Source: Marinitenerispora sediminis
Lineage (GTDB): Bacteria; Actinomycetota; Actinomycetes; Streptosporangiales; Streptosporangiaceae
Direction of reading: 5' to 3'
DNA: 64,000 nt
NCBI RefSeq assembly: GCF_003336425.1
Contig: NZ_QEIO01000005.1
Coordinates: 1-64,000 of the forward strand
Below, piece by piece: positions 8,871 through 16,860 of the stretch (position 1 is its first letter; every line of letters begins with the position of its first letter). The notes beneath the pieces are model-generated. The model saw only the letters and a program-made list of their open reading frames with translations, was not told where the DNA came from and ran no database searches. The translations under genes were made by a program, and so were the position numbers.

Positions 8871-9545
8871 CTACGGAAGCTTCCAGTCGACCGGCGCGGC
8901 GCCCTGCTCCTCCAGCATGGCATTGGCGCGGCTGAACGGCCGGGAGCCGAAGAAGCCGTTGTGCGCCGACATCGGGCTCGGGTGCGTGGACTCCACGCAG
9001 GGGACACCGGGCATCAGCGGGCGCAGGTTGCGGGCGTCGCGGCCCCACAGGATCGCGACCATGGGCTTGCCGCGCTCGGCCAGCGCGCGGATGGCCTGCT
9101 CGGTGACCTCCTCCCAGCCCTTGCCGCGGTGGGCGCCCGGCTTGCGCGGCAGCACGGTCAGGACCCTGTTGAGCAGCAGCACGCCGCGCTCCGTCCAGGG
9201 GGTGAGGTCGCCGCTGCTCGGCATGGGGAGGCCGAGGTCCTCGGTGTACTCGCGGTAGATGTTGCGCAGGCTGCCCGGAAGCTTGACGTCGGGGGCCACG
9301 GAGAAGCTCAGCCCCACCGCGTGCCCCGGAGTGGGGTAGGGGTCCTGGCCGACCAGCAGCACCCGCACGTCGTCGAACGGCTGCTGGAAGGCGCGCAGCA
9401 CGTTCTCTCCCGCCGGGAGGTAGGTCCGGCCCGCCGCCACCTCGGCGCGCAGGAAGTCCCCCATCTCGCTGATCCGCCCGGCCACCGGCTCCAGCGCCTT
9501 GGCCCAGCCGTCATCCATGATCTCGTTCAACGGTCGTCCTGACAT
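8871..9545 (-). CDS. ung: Uracil-DNA glycosylase, family 1
   Basis: A 224-residue enzyme that removes uracil from DNA to start base-excision repair. The water-activating loop [18 protein letters not shown] carries the catalytic Asp (residue 68), and the minor-groove loop [21 protein letters not shown] carries the catalytic His. Length and order fit Ung. It appears to be a single-gene unit; the VOC gene downstream is on the other strand. Confidence 0.97.
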   Translation of the reverse strand: MSGRPLNEIMDDGWAKALEPVAGRISEMGDFLRAEVAAGRTYLPAGENVLRAFQQPFDDVRVLLVGQDPYPTPGHAVGLSFSVAPDVKLPGSLRNIYREYTEDLGLPMPSSGDLTPWTERGVLLLNRVLTVLPRKPGAHRGKGWEEVTEQAIRALAERGKPMVAILWGRDARNLRPLMPGVPCVESTHPSPMSAHNGFFGSRPFSRANAMLEEQGAAPVDWKLP

Positions 9546-9682
9546 GGCTCAGAACACTATCGGCGGACGGCGACATATATGACCGGATTCGCCGAGGCGG
9601 CAGGGGCTTCCGGACGGTTCTGCCACCGGCGCATCCGGCGGACGAGCCCGGCGCCACGACCGGGCGGCCGGGCGCGCGGTGG

Positions 9683-10222
9683 TCAGGCGCCGTCCGGCCA
9701 CGGCCGCGGGTCCACGTTCCACGTCGCGGGAAGCGCGCCGCCGCAGAAGACGCAGCTGAAGTCGCCGTCGCGGACGATGCCGCGCTCCCCGCACTCCTCG
9801 CAGCGCCGGAAGACCACCTCGTGCGTGAACCCGGGGGGAGCAGTGAGCCCGGCCCGCTCCAGGGCCCCGGCGACGGCCGGCCACGAGCCGGGGTCCGGGC
9901 AGTAGCCGGTGGACTGGTTGCTGACCTCGGCGGCCACCCAGCGTCCGGGCGCACCGGTGAAGCCGATCTCGCCGGCGCTCAGCACCCGGCCGCCGCCGGC
10001 GCACGCGACGTGCTCGCTGCGGCGCGCCCCCAACCGCAGCGTGCCCTCGGCGTCGACGACGAAGGTGAACGGTTCGGCGAGCTCCTCCGCCCCCCGCTCG
10101 GCGACCCACGCGTCGAGGTCGGCGGCGCTGCGGACCGCGCGGCCCGCCGTTCCCGGCCGGACCGCGGCACGCAGCTCCTCCGGTCCCACGTAGCGGTAGC
10201 CGTGCCGCCCGTGCGTGCTCAC
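9683..10222 (-). CDS. Zinc-ribbon protein of unknown function
   Basis: A 179-residue protein. The C-terminus has two CxxC knuckles (CEECGERGIVRDGDFSCVFCG), a zinc ribbon, after a conserved-looking middle (RRSEHVACAGG, VSNQSTGYCPDPGSW). The start is taken at GTG, giving VSTHGRHGYRYVGPEEL; a longer reading would run into the upstream marR gene. It lies 16 bases downstream of that marR gene on the same strand, so the two are probably co-transcribed. I know similar hypothetical proteins in actinobacteria but no function. Confidence 0.8.
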   Translation of the reverse strand: MSTHGRHGYRYVGPEELRAAVRPGTAGRAVRSAADLDAWVAERGAEELAEPFTFVVDAEGTLRLGARRSEHVACAGGGRVLSAGEIGFTGAPGRWVAAEVSNQSTGYCPDPGSWPAVAGALERAGLTAPPGFTHEVVFRRCEECGERGIVRDGDFSCVFCGGALPATWNVDPRPWPDGA

Positions 10223-10238
10223 CGCGGCCGCTCCCGCG

Positions 10239-10679
10239 CTAGTCGCCGGCGCAGGCACGGCTGGTCTCGCCGTCGGCGCGGATGCGGTCGAGCAGGCGCT
10301 GCAGGGCGGCGACCTCGGCGGCATCGAGGTCGGCGAAGAGGGACCCCTCGACGGCGGCGATGGCTCCGTGCACGTCGTCGGCCAGGCGGCGGCCCGCCGC
10401 GGAGATCTCGACGATGTGCCGGCGCCGGTCCGCCGGGTCGCGGCGGCGCTCGGCCAGTCCGTCCCTCTCCAGGTCGTTGAGGATCGCCACGAGCACGCTG
10501 GGGTCCACGCCGACGGCCTCGGCGAGGTGCGCCTGACCCGTGGGCCCCTGATCGGCCAGCAGCAGGAGCGCGTGGCCGTGGCCCGGGCGCAGGCCGTGGG
10601 CCGCCAGGGCCTTCCTGATCCGCGTGCTGGCGATCTGACCGGAGAAGGCGAGCGCCAGTCCGGGACGGTGAGCGATCAC
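10239..10679 (-). CDS. MarR-family transcriptional regulator
   Basis: A 146-residue MarR protein. Helices LRPGHGHALLLLADQGP and AHLAEAVGVDPSVLVAILNDLERDGL form the DNA-binding core, followed by the wing RRRDPADRRRHIVEIS. It is divergent from the DoxX-like gene across a 107-base gap holding an inverted repeat, and upstream of the zinc-ribbon gene. The likely role is repression of the DoxX-like gene and its own operon. The motif DPADRRRH is typical of the family. Confidence 0.93.
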   Translation of the reverse strand: MIAHRPGLALAFSGQIASTRIRKALAAHGLRPGHGHALLLLADQGPTGQAHLAEAVGVDPSVLVAILNDLERDGLAERRRDPADRRRHIVEISAAGRRLADDVHGAIAAVEGSLFADLDAAEVAALQRLLDRIRADGETSRACAGD

Positions 10680-10692
10680 CGAACAATCCTAG

Positions 10693-10740
10693 CAGTCGGT
10701 GAACGACTGGTATCGATTGATAGTTGAAATGATTCAATCG
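10693..10740. promoter_or_regulatory. Inverted repeats in marR-doxX promoter gap
   Basis: CGATTGA (10714-10720) and TCAATCG (10734-10740) form perfect 7-base arms, and nested inside them TTGAA-atga-TTCAA is a second palindrome. A third, CAGTC/GACTG, lies just left (from 10693). Placement between divergent genes suggests the MarR operator. The AT-rich run is distinct from the surrounding sequence. Confidence 0.6.
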
Positions 10741-10786
10741 TCTGCTAGTCTCCGCGATGCCCCTCCAGTGATCACCGGGAGCCCCC

Positions 10787-11137
10787 ATGCCCATCGCCTC
10801 CGCCGCCACCACCGTGCTGCTCGCCCTCGTGCTGCTCGGCTCCAGCGCCGCCAAACTCACTCGCGCGAAGGCCATCGTCGAGGGCATGACCGCCGCCGGC
10901 GTACCGCTCGGGATGCTGCCGTTCCTCGCCGCCTGCGAGATCGCCGGGGCGCTCGGCCTGCTCGCCGGCCTGGTCTACGGCCCGCTCGGCGTTGCCGCCG
11001 CCGGCGGTGTCGTCCTCTACTTCGTCGGCGCGGTGGGCGCCCACCTGCGGGTGCGCGACTTCAAGGGCCTTCCGCCCGCGCTGGCGCTGCTGCTCTTCGC
11101 GGCCGCGGTGCTCACCCTGCGCGTCCTGTCCCTCTGA
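10787..11137 (+). CDS. DoxX-like membrane protein
   Basis: A 116-residue integral membrane protein with four hydrophobic helices and the family-like start LLALVLLGSSAAKLTRAKAIVEGM, then GVPLGMLPFLAACEIAGALGLLAGL. DoxX-like proteins are linked to redox or quinone-related stress, but most are uncharacterised. It is divergent from a MarR regulator that probably controls it. Confidence 0.85.
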   Translation: MPIASAATTVLLALVLLGSSAAKLTRAKAIVEGMTAAGVPLGMLPFLAACEIAGALGLLAGLVYGPLGVAAAGGVVLYFVGAVGAHLRVRDFKGLPPALALLLFAAAVLTLRVLSL

Positions 11138-11176
11138 CCAGCGGGCACGGGACGGGCACGCCCGCTCCCCGCACGG

Positions 11177-12772
11177 TCAGCGGGCGCACTCCCGCCAGTG
11201 GTCGCGCCGGGCGCGCAGCCGGGCGGTGCGCGGATGGTCGGTGCCCCGGGCGCGCACGTGGTCGGCCAGCAGTTCGTCGTAGAGCCGGACCGCCGCGGCG
11301 CAGTCGCCCGCGCGCCCGGCGTAGGCGGCGCGGTAGTGCCGCGCGGTGAACGTGTCGGCCGCGTCCGGACCCACGGCCCGTTCCAGGAGGGGGACGAGGT
11401 CGTCCAGCAGGCCGGCCGCCCGGGCGAAGTCCCCGGACTCCCCGACGGCCACCGCCTCGTGCAACCGGCTGATCAGCACCCGCGCTGAGTCGGCGCCGTG
11501 CACCGCGGCCAGGTCGGGGATCAGCTCGCCGTGGATACGGGCGGCGCGCTCGTAGTGGCCGGCGCGGCCGGTGTTGGTGGCCAGGTAGTGCCGTGCGGTG
11601 AGGGTCTCGGGGTGCCGGGGCCCGTAGGCGCGCTCCAGGTCGGCGACGACCCGGGTGAACGCGTCGACCGCCGCGGCGGGGCTGCCCGACTTGCCCGACA
11701 GGTAGGCGCGCCGGCTCCGCGCCCGCAGCGTCGCCAGGTGGTCGGCGCCGAACGAGTGCTCCAGGTCCGGGATGAGCGCGTCGAGCTCCCGCGCGGCCGT
11801 CCCCGGGTCGCCGGCGGTACCGTGCCGGTCGACGTCGGCCAGCCGGCGCCGCAGCTCCGCCCGGGCGGCGCGCGCGGCGGTGCGGCGCCGCACACCCGCC
11901 GCGGACCCTGCGGGCTCCGGCTCCGCGCCGGCGGCGGCGAGCAGCCGGTCCCGCACCTCCTCGGCGCTGCCGGGCCGTTGGTCGGGGGACTTGGCCAGGA
12001 GCTCCGCGACGAGCGCCGACAGCTCCGGGGGGATGCCGGCGCGCAGCCGCTCAGGCGGACGCGGCGGCTCGACCAGGTGCATGCGCATGACCGGCAGCGG
12101 CTCCGGAGCCCGGAACGGCGCCCGGCCGGTGAGCATCTCGTACAGGATCGCGCCGAACGAGTAGAGGTCGCCGGCCACCCCGGCCGGCTGGCCCTGGATC
12201 TGCTCCGGGGACATGTACAGCGGCGTCCCGATGAGGTCGGTCCGCGCGCGGGGCCGGCTGTGCACGGCGGCCTCCCGGAAACCCGCGATCCCGAAGTCGA
12301 GCATCTTCAGGGTGTCCTCCGCAGGCCCCCCGGCGCTGCGCTCCACCACCATGAGGTTGCCGGGCTTGACGTCGCGGTGCACCACCCCGGCCGCGTGCGC
12401 CGCCGCCAGGCCGGCGCAGATCTGGGCGCCCCAGGCGGCGGCGAGCGGGATCGGCAGCGGACCGCGCTCGGCCAGCACGGCGGTGAGTGTGCGGCCGGCC
12501 ACCAGCTCCATGACGGCGTAGACCCAGTCCCCCTCGGTGCCGTAGTCGTAGAGGACGACGATATTGGGATGGCCCGCCAGCAGGGCGGTGACGCGCGCCT
12601 CGCGCTGGAACCGCGCGACGGTGTCGGCGCCGTCCGCGAGGTCGGGGCGGACCAGCTTCACCGCGACCGGCCGCTCCAGCCGCTCGTCGATCCCCTTCCA
12701 GACCTCGCCCATGCCGCCGGCGCCCAGCGTCTCCAGCAACCGGTAGCGCCCGCCGAACACGCGCTCCGCCAC
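11177..12772 (-). CDS. Ser/Thr protein kinase with TPR-like repeats
   Basis: A 531-residue soluble Hanks-type kinase. The catalytic domain (about 8-265) shows the glycine loop LGAGGMGEV, VAVKL lysine, HRDVKPGNLM catalytic loop, DFGIAG, and the GTPLYMSPEQ activation segment. The C-terminal 230 residues carry about four kinesin-light-chain-style TPR units (for example AYGPRHPETLTARHYLATN) and may bind a partner protein. No transmembrane segment is present, unlike PknB. The start is a GTG 3 bases after GGGAGGAGGCGAC; longer readings extend into non-coding sequence. Substrates unknown. Confidence 0.92.
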   Translation of the reverse strand: MAERVFGGRYRLLETLGAGGMGEVWKGIDERLERPVAVKLVRPDLADGADTVARFQREARVTALLAGHPNIVVLYDYGTEGDWVYAVMELVAGRTLTAVLAERGPLPIPLAAAWGAQICAGLAAAHAAGVVHRDVKPGNLMVVERSAGGPAEDTLKMLDFGIAGFREAAVHSRPRARTDLIGTPLYMSPEQIQGQPAGVAGDLYSFGAILYEMLTGRAPFRAPEPLPVMRMHLVEPPRPPERLRAGIPPELSALVAELLAKSPDQRPGSAEEVRDRLLAAAGAEPEPAGSAAGVRRRTAARAARAELRRRLADVDRHGTAGDPGTAARELDALIPDLEHSFGADHLATLRARSRRAYLSGKSGSPAAAVDAFTRVVADLERAYGPRHPETLTARHYLATNTGRAGHYERAARIHGELIPDLAAVHGADSARVLISRLHEAVAVGESGDFARAAGLLDDLVPLLERAVGPDAADTFTARHYRAAYAGRAGDCAAAVRLYDELLADHVRARGTDHPRTARLRARRDHWRECAR

Positions 12773-12942
12773 GTCGCCTCCTCCCGGCCCACGCCCGCCC
12801 TCGCCGCAGCGTAGCCGGTCGGAGCGCTCCGGATTCCGGCCGGTTTCGGACAAACGGGCGGACCTCGGGACACGGGACGGGTGCGGAGGTCGCCCGCTCC
12901 CTGGGGGCGACCGCGGACCGCCGGCCCTTGGGGCAGCGGCCC

Positions 12943-13680
12943 TCAGCCGTCGTCCTCGCCCACGTGGACCCGGAGCACGCCCTCGGCCTCCGCCAGTCCC
13001 ATGGCGAGTTCGTTGATGTCGCCGCTGCCGCGTATGTGCAGCGAGAGTTCGACGACGGCCCGCTCCGGCGGCTCGGCCCGCCCCGGCTCCCGGCTGGTGT
13101 GCACCTCGTCCACCGCGAAGCCCTGCCGGGTGGCCAGCGCGAGCACCCTGCGCAGCACGCCCCGGCCGTCCAGGTAGGTGAGGCGCAGCTGCGCGGCGGT
13201 GGGCACCCGGCGGGTCAGCAGCCGCAGCACGCGCGGGTAACCGAAGACCACCAGGAAGTGCGCGGCGGTGACGGCCGCGCCCAGTAGCCACAGGCCGGCC
13301 CCGCAGGCGGTGCCGACGGCCGCCGAGACCCACACCACCGCGGCCGTGGTGATCCCCCGGACGGTGCTGCGGTGCACGAAGATCAGTCCGCCGCCGATGA
13401 AGCCGACGCCGGAGACGATCTGCGCCGCGACCCGTGACGGGTCGAGCACCACGCCCGCGCCGTCGACCACGTCGCCGAACCCGTACTTGCTGACGAGCAT
13501 GAACAGCGCGGCGCCGAGCCCGACGAGCGTGTGGGTGCGCAGCCCCGCCGACTTCTGCCGGAGCTCGCGCTCCAGCCCGATGAGCGTGCACAGCGCCAGG
13601 GCGATGAGGAGCGAGACGATCTGCGGCCAGTTCTGGTGGCTGAGATCGGTCAGGTTCGTCTCGACGGTGAAGGACGTCAT
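12943..13680 (-). CDS. mgtC: MgtC/SapB-family membrane protein
   Basis: A 245-residue protein. The N-terminal half has about five membrane helices with family motifs (TLIGLERELRQKSAGLRTHTLVGLGAALFML, SGVGFIGGGLIF). The C-terminal half is a soluble ACT-like domain (LRLTYLDGRGVLRRVLALA). MgtC proteins modulate adaptation to low magnesium and acid and inhibit ATP synthase in pathogens; here the role is known only by family. No M-box or other riboswitch was seen in the short upstream gap. Confidence 0.92.
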   Translation of the reverse strand: MTSFTVETNLTDLSHQNWPQIVSLLIALALCTLIGLERELRQKSAGLRTHTLVGLGAALFMLVSKYGFGDVVDGAGVVLDPSRVAAQIVSGVGFIGGGLIFVHRSTVRGITTAAVVWVSAAVGTACGAGLWLLGAAVTAAHFLVVFGYPRVLRLLTRRVPTAAQLRLTYLDGRGVLRRVLALATRQGFAVDEVHTSREPGRAEPPERAVVELSLHIRGSGDINELAMGLAEAEGVLRVHVGEDDG

Positions 13681-13755
13681 CAGCCGCGACCGCCTATCGA
13701 CACGACGAGGTACCGCCCAGTCTCGCCGCGGAGTCGTCCCTGGTCAACAACCCGG

Positions 13756-13788
13756 ATCGCCCGTGCCGCCGACGGCGGCACGGGCGAT
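13756..13788 (-). terminator. Hairpin downstream of GH15 gene
   Basis: A perfect 15-base inverted repeat with a 3-base loop, arms 13756-13770 and 13774-13788, lies about 70 bases past the GH15 stop codon and before the divergently placed mgtC start. On the minus strand it is followed by CCGGGTTGTTG, a weak T-rich tail. Termination of the leftward GH15 transcript is likely. Confidence 0.6.
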
Positions 13789-13859
13789 GGGAGCGGTCCG
13801 GGGAACCTCGCGGGTCCGGAAGTCCGGAAGGGGGCGGGGGGGTCCGGGGGTGAGCGGGG

Positions 13860-15656
13860 TCAGGCGCCCTCGCCGCGGCGGTGGCCGTCGTGGCGGGAGA
13901 GGTTGAGGGCGGTCGTCACGAGGGGGACGTGGCTGAATGCCTGGGGGAAGTTGCCCACCTGGCGGCCGGTCCGGGGGTCGTACTCCTCGGCCAGCAGCCC
14001 GAGGTCGTTGCGCAGGGCGAGCAGCCGCTCGAACAGGTCGCGCGCCTCCTTCTCCCGGCCGATCGACAGCAGAGCGTTGGCCATCCAGAAGCTGCACGCG
14101 AGGAAGGCGCCCTCGTCGCCGGGCAGCTTGTCGGCGACGTCCTCGCGGTCGGTGCGGTAGCGCAGCACGAACCCGTCGACCATGAGGTCGTCGCGGATGG
14201 CCTCGATGGTGCCGACCACCCGGGGGTCGTCGTAGGGGAGGAAGCCGACCTCGGGGATGAGCAGCAAGGCGGCGTCGAGCTCCTGGCTGCCGTAGTACTG
14301 CGTGAACGTGTTGCGGCGGGCGTCGTAGCCGTACTCGCACACCTCGGCGTGGATGGTGTCGCGCAGCGAGCGCCAGCGCTCCAGCGGCCCCTCCTTGCCG
14401 AACTCCTCGATCATGCGGACCGCGCGGTCGGCGGCCACCCAGGCCATGACCTTGGAGTGCACGAAGTGCTGCCGGGGGCCGCGCACCTCCCACAGGCCCT
14501 CATCGGGCTCGTCCCAGCACCATTCGAGGTAGTTGACCAGGGACCGCTGCAGGCCCCACACGTGCTCGCCGCTGTGCAGGCCGGAGCGGCGGGCGAGGTC
14601 GAGGGCGTCCATGACCTCGCCGTAGACGTCCAGCTGGTACTGGCCGACCGCGGCGTTGCCGATGCGCACCGGGCGGGAGCTCTCGTACCCGGGCAGCCAG
14701 TCGGCCTCCCACTCGGAGAGCCGGCGCTCGCCGCGCACCCCGTACATGATCTGCATGTGCTGCGGCTCGCCCGCCACGGCGCGCACCAGCCACTCGCGCC
14801 AGGCGTGCGCCTCGTCCGTGTAGCCGCTGCGCATCAGGGCCTCCAGCGTGATGGTGGCGTCGCGCAGCCAGCAGTACCGGTAGTCCCAGTTGCGCACCCC
14901 GCCGATGTCCTCGGGCAGCGAGGTGGTGGGCGCGGCGACGATGCCGCCGGTGGGGCGGTAGGTGAGCGCCTTGAGGGTGATGAGGGAGCGCACCACGGCG
15001 TCGCGGTAGTCGCCCTCGTAGGCGCACTTCTCGACCCACTCGCGCCAGAAGCGCTCGGTGCGCGACAGCGCCTTCTCGGCGTCGAGGTGGTCCGACTCCT
15101 CGGTGTGGGAGGGGTGCCACGTCATGACGAACGGGATCCGCTGCCCGGCGCTCACCGTGAAGGTGGAGTCGTGCATGAAGTTGTGGCCCTCCATGGGCAC
15201 CGGCGAGCTCAGCCACACGGAGTCGGGGCCGGCCACGGCCACCACCTCGGTGCCGCTGCGGTGGATCCAGGGGACCACGTTTCCGTAGTCGAAGCGCAGC
15301 CGCAGCGCGGTGCTCATCCGCACCGAGCCGCTGACCCCCTCGACGATGCGCACCAGGTGCGGGACGCCGGTGCGCGGCGGCATGAAGTCGATCACCCGCA
15401 CGGTGCCCTCGGGGGTGTCCCACTCGCACTCCAGGATCAGCGTCTCCGGGCGGTAGCGCCGCCGGGTCGCCCTGATGGAGCCCGCGGCCGGCCGGATCCA
15501 CCAGTGGCCGTTCTGCTCGTCGCCGAGCAGCGCGGCGAAGGCGGCGGGGGAGTCGAAGTGGGGTAGGCACATCCAGTCGATCGAGCCGTCGCGCGCCACG
15601 AGAGCGGCGGTCTGCATGTCGCCGATCAGCGCGTAGTCCTCAAGCCAGGTAGACAC
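13860..15656 (-). CDS. Glycoside hydrolase family 15 (trehalase/glucoamylase-like)
   Basis: A 598-residue enzyme. The N-terminal beta domain begins with the family signature (EDYALIGDMQTAALVARDGS, then IDWMCLPHFDSPA). The (alpha/alpha)6 domain has GGVRNWDYRYCWLRDA and the C-terminal LLAEEYDPRTGRQVGNFPQ with a catalytic Glu. GH15 enzymes invert alpha-glucosidic bonds. Mycobacterial and streptomycete members of this exact form include trehalases, so trehalose is a plausible substrate, but sequence alone does not decide. Start at GTG giving VSTWLEDY; a GTG 9 bases upstream is an alternative. No signal peptide, so cytosolic. Confidence 0.9.
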   Translation of the reverse strand: MSTWLEDYALIGDMQTAALVARDGSIDWMCLPHFDSPAAFAALLGDEQNGHWWIRPAAGSIRATRRRYRPETLILECEWDTPEGTVRVIDFMPPRTGVPHLVRIVEGVSGSVRMSTALRLRFDYGNVVPWIHRSGTEVVAVAGPDSVWLSSPVPMEGHNFMHDSTFTVSAGQRIPFVMTWHPSHTEESDHLDAEKALSRTERFWREWVEKCAYEGDYRDAVVRSLITLKALTYRPTGGIVAAPTTSLPEDIGGVRNWDYRYCWLRDATITLEALMRSGYTDEAHAWREWLVRAVAGEPQHMQIMYGVRGERRLSEWEADWLPGYESSRPVRIGNAAVGQYQLDVYGEVMDALDLARRSGLHSGEHVWGLQRSLVNYLEWCWDEPDEGLWEVRGPRQHFVHSKVMAWVAADRAVRMIEEFGKEGPLERWRSLRDTIHAEVCEYGYDARRNTFTQYYGSQELDAALLLIPEVGFLPYDDPRVVGTIEAIRDDLMVDGFVLRYRTDREDVADKLPGDEGAFLACSFWMANALLSIGREKEARDLFERLLALRNDLGLLAEEYDPRTGRQVGNFPQAFSHVPLVTTALNLSRHDGHRRGEGA

Positions 15657-16028
15657 GCGGCTCACACCCCCAATAACCAAGATCACGTTGCTCGCGGACG
15701 TACCGTACCCAATTCCCGAGCGCTGTTCGGACATGGCTGGACCGCCGCCGGATCGCGCTTTCCCCTGCAGGTCAGACTCGTCGCCGGCGTGGCTGCCGTG
15801 CCTCCGTCCACCGAGGCACGACATCCTCGGCGCGGTTTCTGCGCCCACGCTACCGGCAGCCCGGAACCTACCGTCGGGTGTCCCTCGAATTGTGAACCAC
15901 GGGACAACCCGCGCAGCGGCCGCCCGCCCGGCCGCGACCGCCCTCCCGGCGGCGGGCCGGTCCCGGGCGGTCCCGGGCGGCGGCTTCCCGGGCGCCTTCC
16001 GGGAGCCGTGGGGGTTTTCGGACAGCTG
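15657..16028. other. Intergenic stretch, no gene seen
   Basis: About 370 bases between the GH15 start and the yczE terminator. The right half is very GC-rich and simple. Open frames here are short, Arg/Ala/Pro-rich shadows. It presumably carries the GH15 promoter at its left side; I could not pick out convincing -35/-10 boxes. Confidence 0.4.
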
Positions 16029-16058
16029 CCGGCCGCCGGCCGTGGGACGGGCGGCCGG
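16029..16058 (-). terminator. Hairpin after yczE-like gene
   Basis: CCGGCCGCC (16029-16037) and GGCGGCCGG (16050-16058) form a 9-base stem with a 12-base loop just past the stop codon of the leftward membrane-protein gene. There is no clear T-run, so it could also be a stabilising hairpin. Confidence 0.4.
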
Positions 16059-16069
16059 CGGACGCGCGG

Positions 16070-16798
16070 CTAGCCGGCGGCGGGCACGGCGGCGCGGATG
16101 CGCAGCAGCGGGAGGAACACGTGCGCGAGCTGCCCGATGGCGAGCGCGAAGAGCAGCGTGCCGACCCCGACGGTGCCGCCGAGCAGGAAGCCGGCGACCA
16201 CCACCGCCACCTCGATGCCGGTACGCACCACCCGCAGGGAGTACCCGCGGGCGACCAGGCCGGTCATCAGCCCGTCGCGAGGCCCGGGACCCAGTTCGGC
16301 GCCGATGTAGCAGCCGGTGGCGAACCCGGTGACCACGATGCCCAGCAGCAGGCAGACCCAGCGTGCGGCCAGGCCGTCGACCTCGGGCAGCCACCACAGG
16401 GAGACGTCGAAGGAGACCCCCACCAGCAGCACGTTGCAGACCGTGCCGAGCCCCGCGCGCTGCCGTAGCGGGATCCACAGCAGCATGACGAACGCGCCGA
16501 TCAGGATGTTCCACGTTCCGATGGAGAGCCCGGTCTGGCGGGCCAGCCCCTGGTGCAGTACGTCCCACCCCGCGGCACCGAGGTCGGACGCCACCTGCAG
16601 CGCCAGTCCCAGGCCGTAGAGGTACAGCCCCACGAGGAGCTGGGCGACGCGGCGCGGGCGCGGATCGGGGAGGACGGGCGTGAGGAACGACCGGCGCAGG
16701 GCGCCGGACGCCCGGGAGGGCAGGCGGGCGAACCCGGCGAGCACGGCGGACACAGTGGACACGGGCAACGCATTTCTGTCGGACGGAGACTCGGCCAT
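16070..16798 (-). CDS. YczE/YitT-like integral membrane protein
   Basis: A 242-residue protein with about five transmembrane helices, including VAQLLVGLYLYGLGLALQVA, GAAGWDVLHQGLA and GIVVTGFATGCYIGAELGPGPRDGLMTGL, typical of YczE-type proteins. The start ATG (MAESPSDRN) is preferred; a longer reading crosses into the operator region. It is divergent from a MocR-type regulator. In Bacillus a yczE gene also neighbours a MocR gene, so the pairing is recurrent. Transport function is not established. Confidence 0.88.
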   Translation of the reverse strand: MAESPSDRNALPVSTVSAVLAGFARLPSRASGALRRSFLTPVLPDPRPRRVAQLLVGLYLYGLGLALQVASDLGAAGWDVLHQGLARQTGLSIGTWNILIGAFVMLLWIPLRQRAGLGTVCNVLLVGVSFDVSLWWLPEVDGLAARWVCLLLGIVVTGFATGCYIGAELGPGPRDGLMTGLVARGYSLRVVRTGIEVAVVVAGFLLGGTVGVGTLLFALAIGQLAHVFLPLLRIRAAVPAAG

Positions 16799-16808
16799 GA
16801 TGGGTAGT

Positions 16809-16843
16809 ATTGGCCCGCTCCAGAGCAACCCAACAGAGCCAAT
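16809..16843. promoter_or_regulatory. Inverted ATTGGC/GCCAAT sites, MocR operator candidate
   Basis: ATTGGC (16809-16814) and GCCAAT (16838-16843) are exact inverted half-sites separated by 23 bases, in the 62-base gap between the divergent yczE-like and MocR genes. MocR regulators usually bind widely spaced half-sites next to their own start. Binding is inferred from position. Confidence 0.55.
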
Positions 16844-16860
16844 TCGAGGAAGTGGCACCC

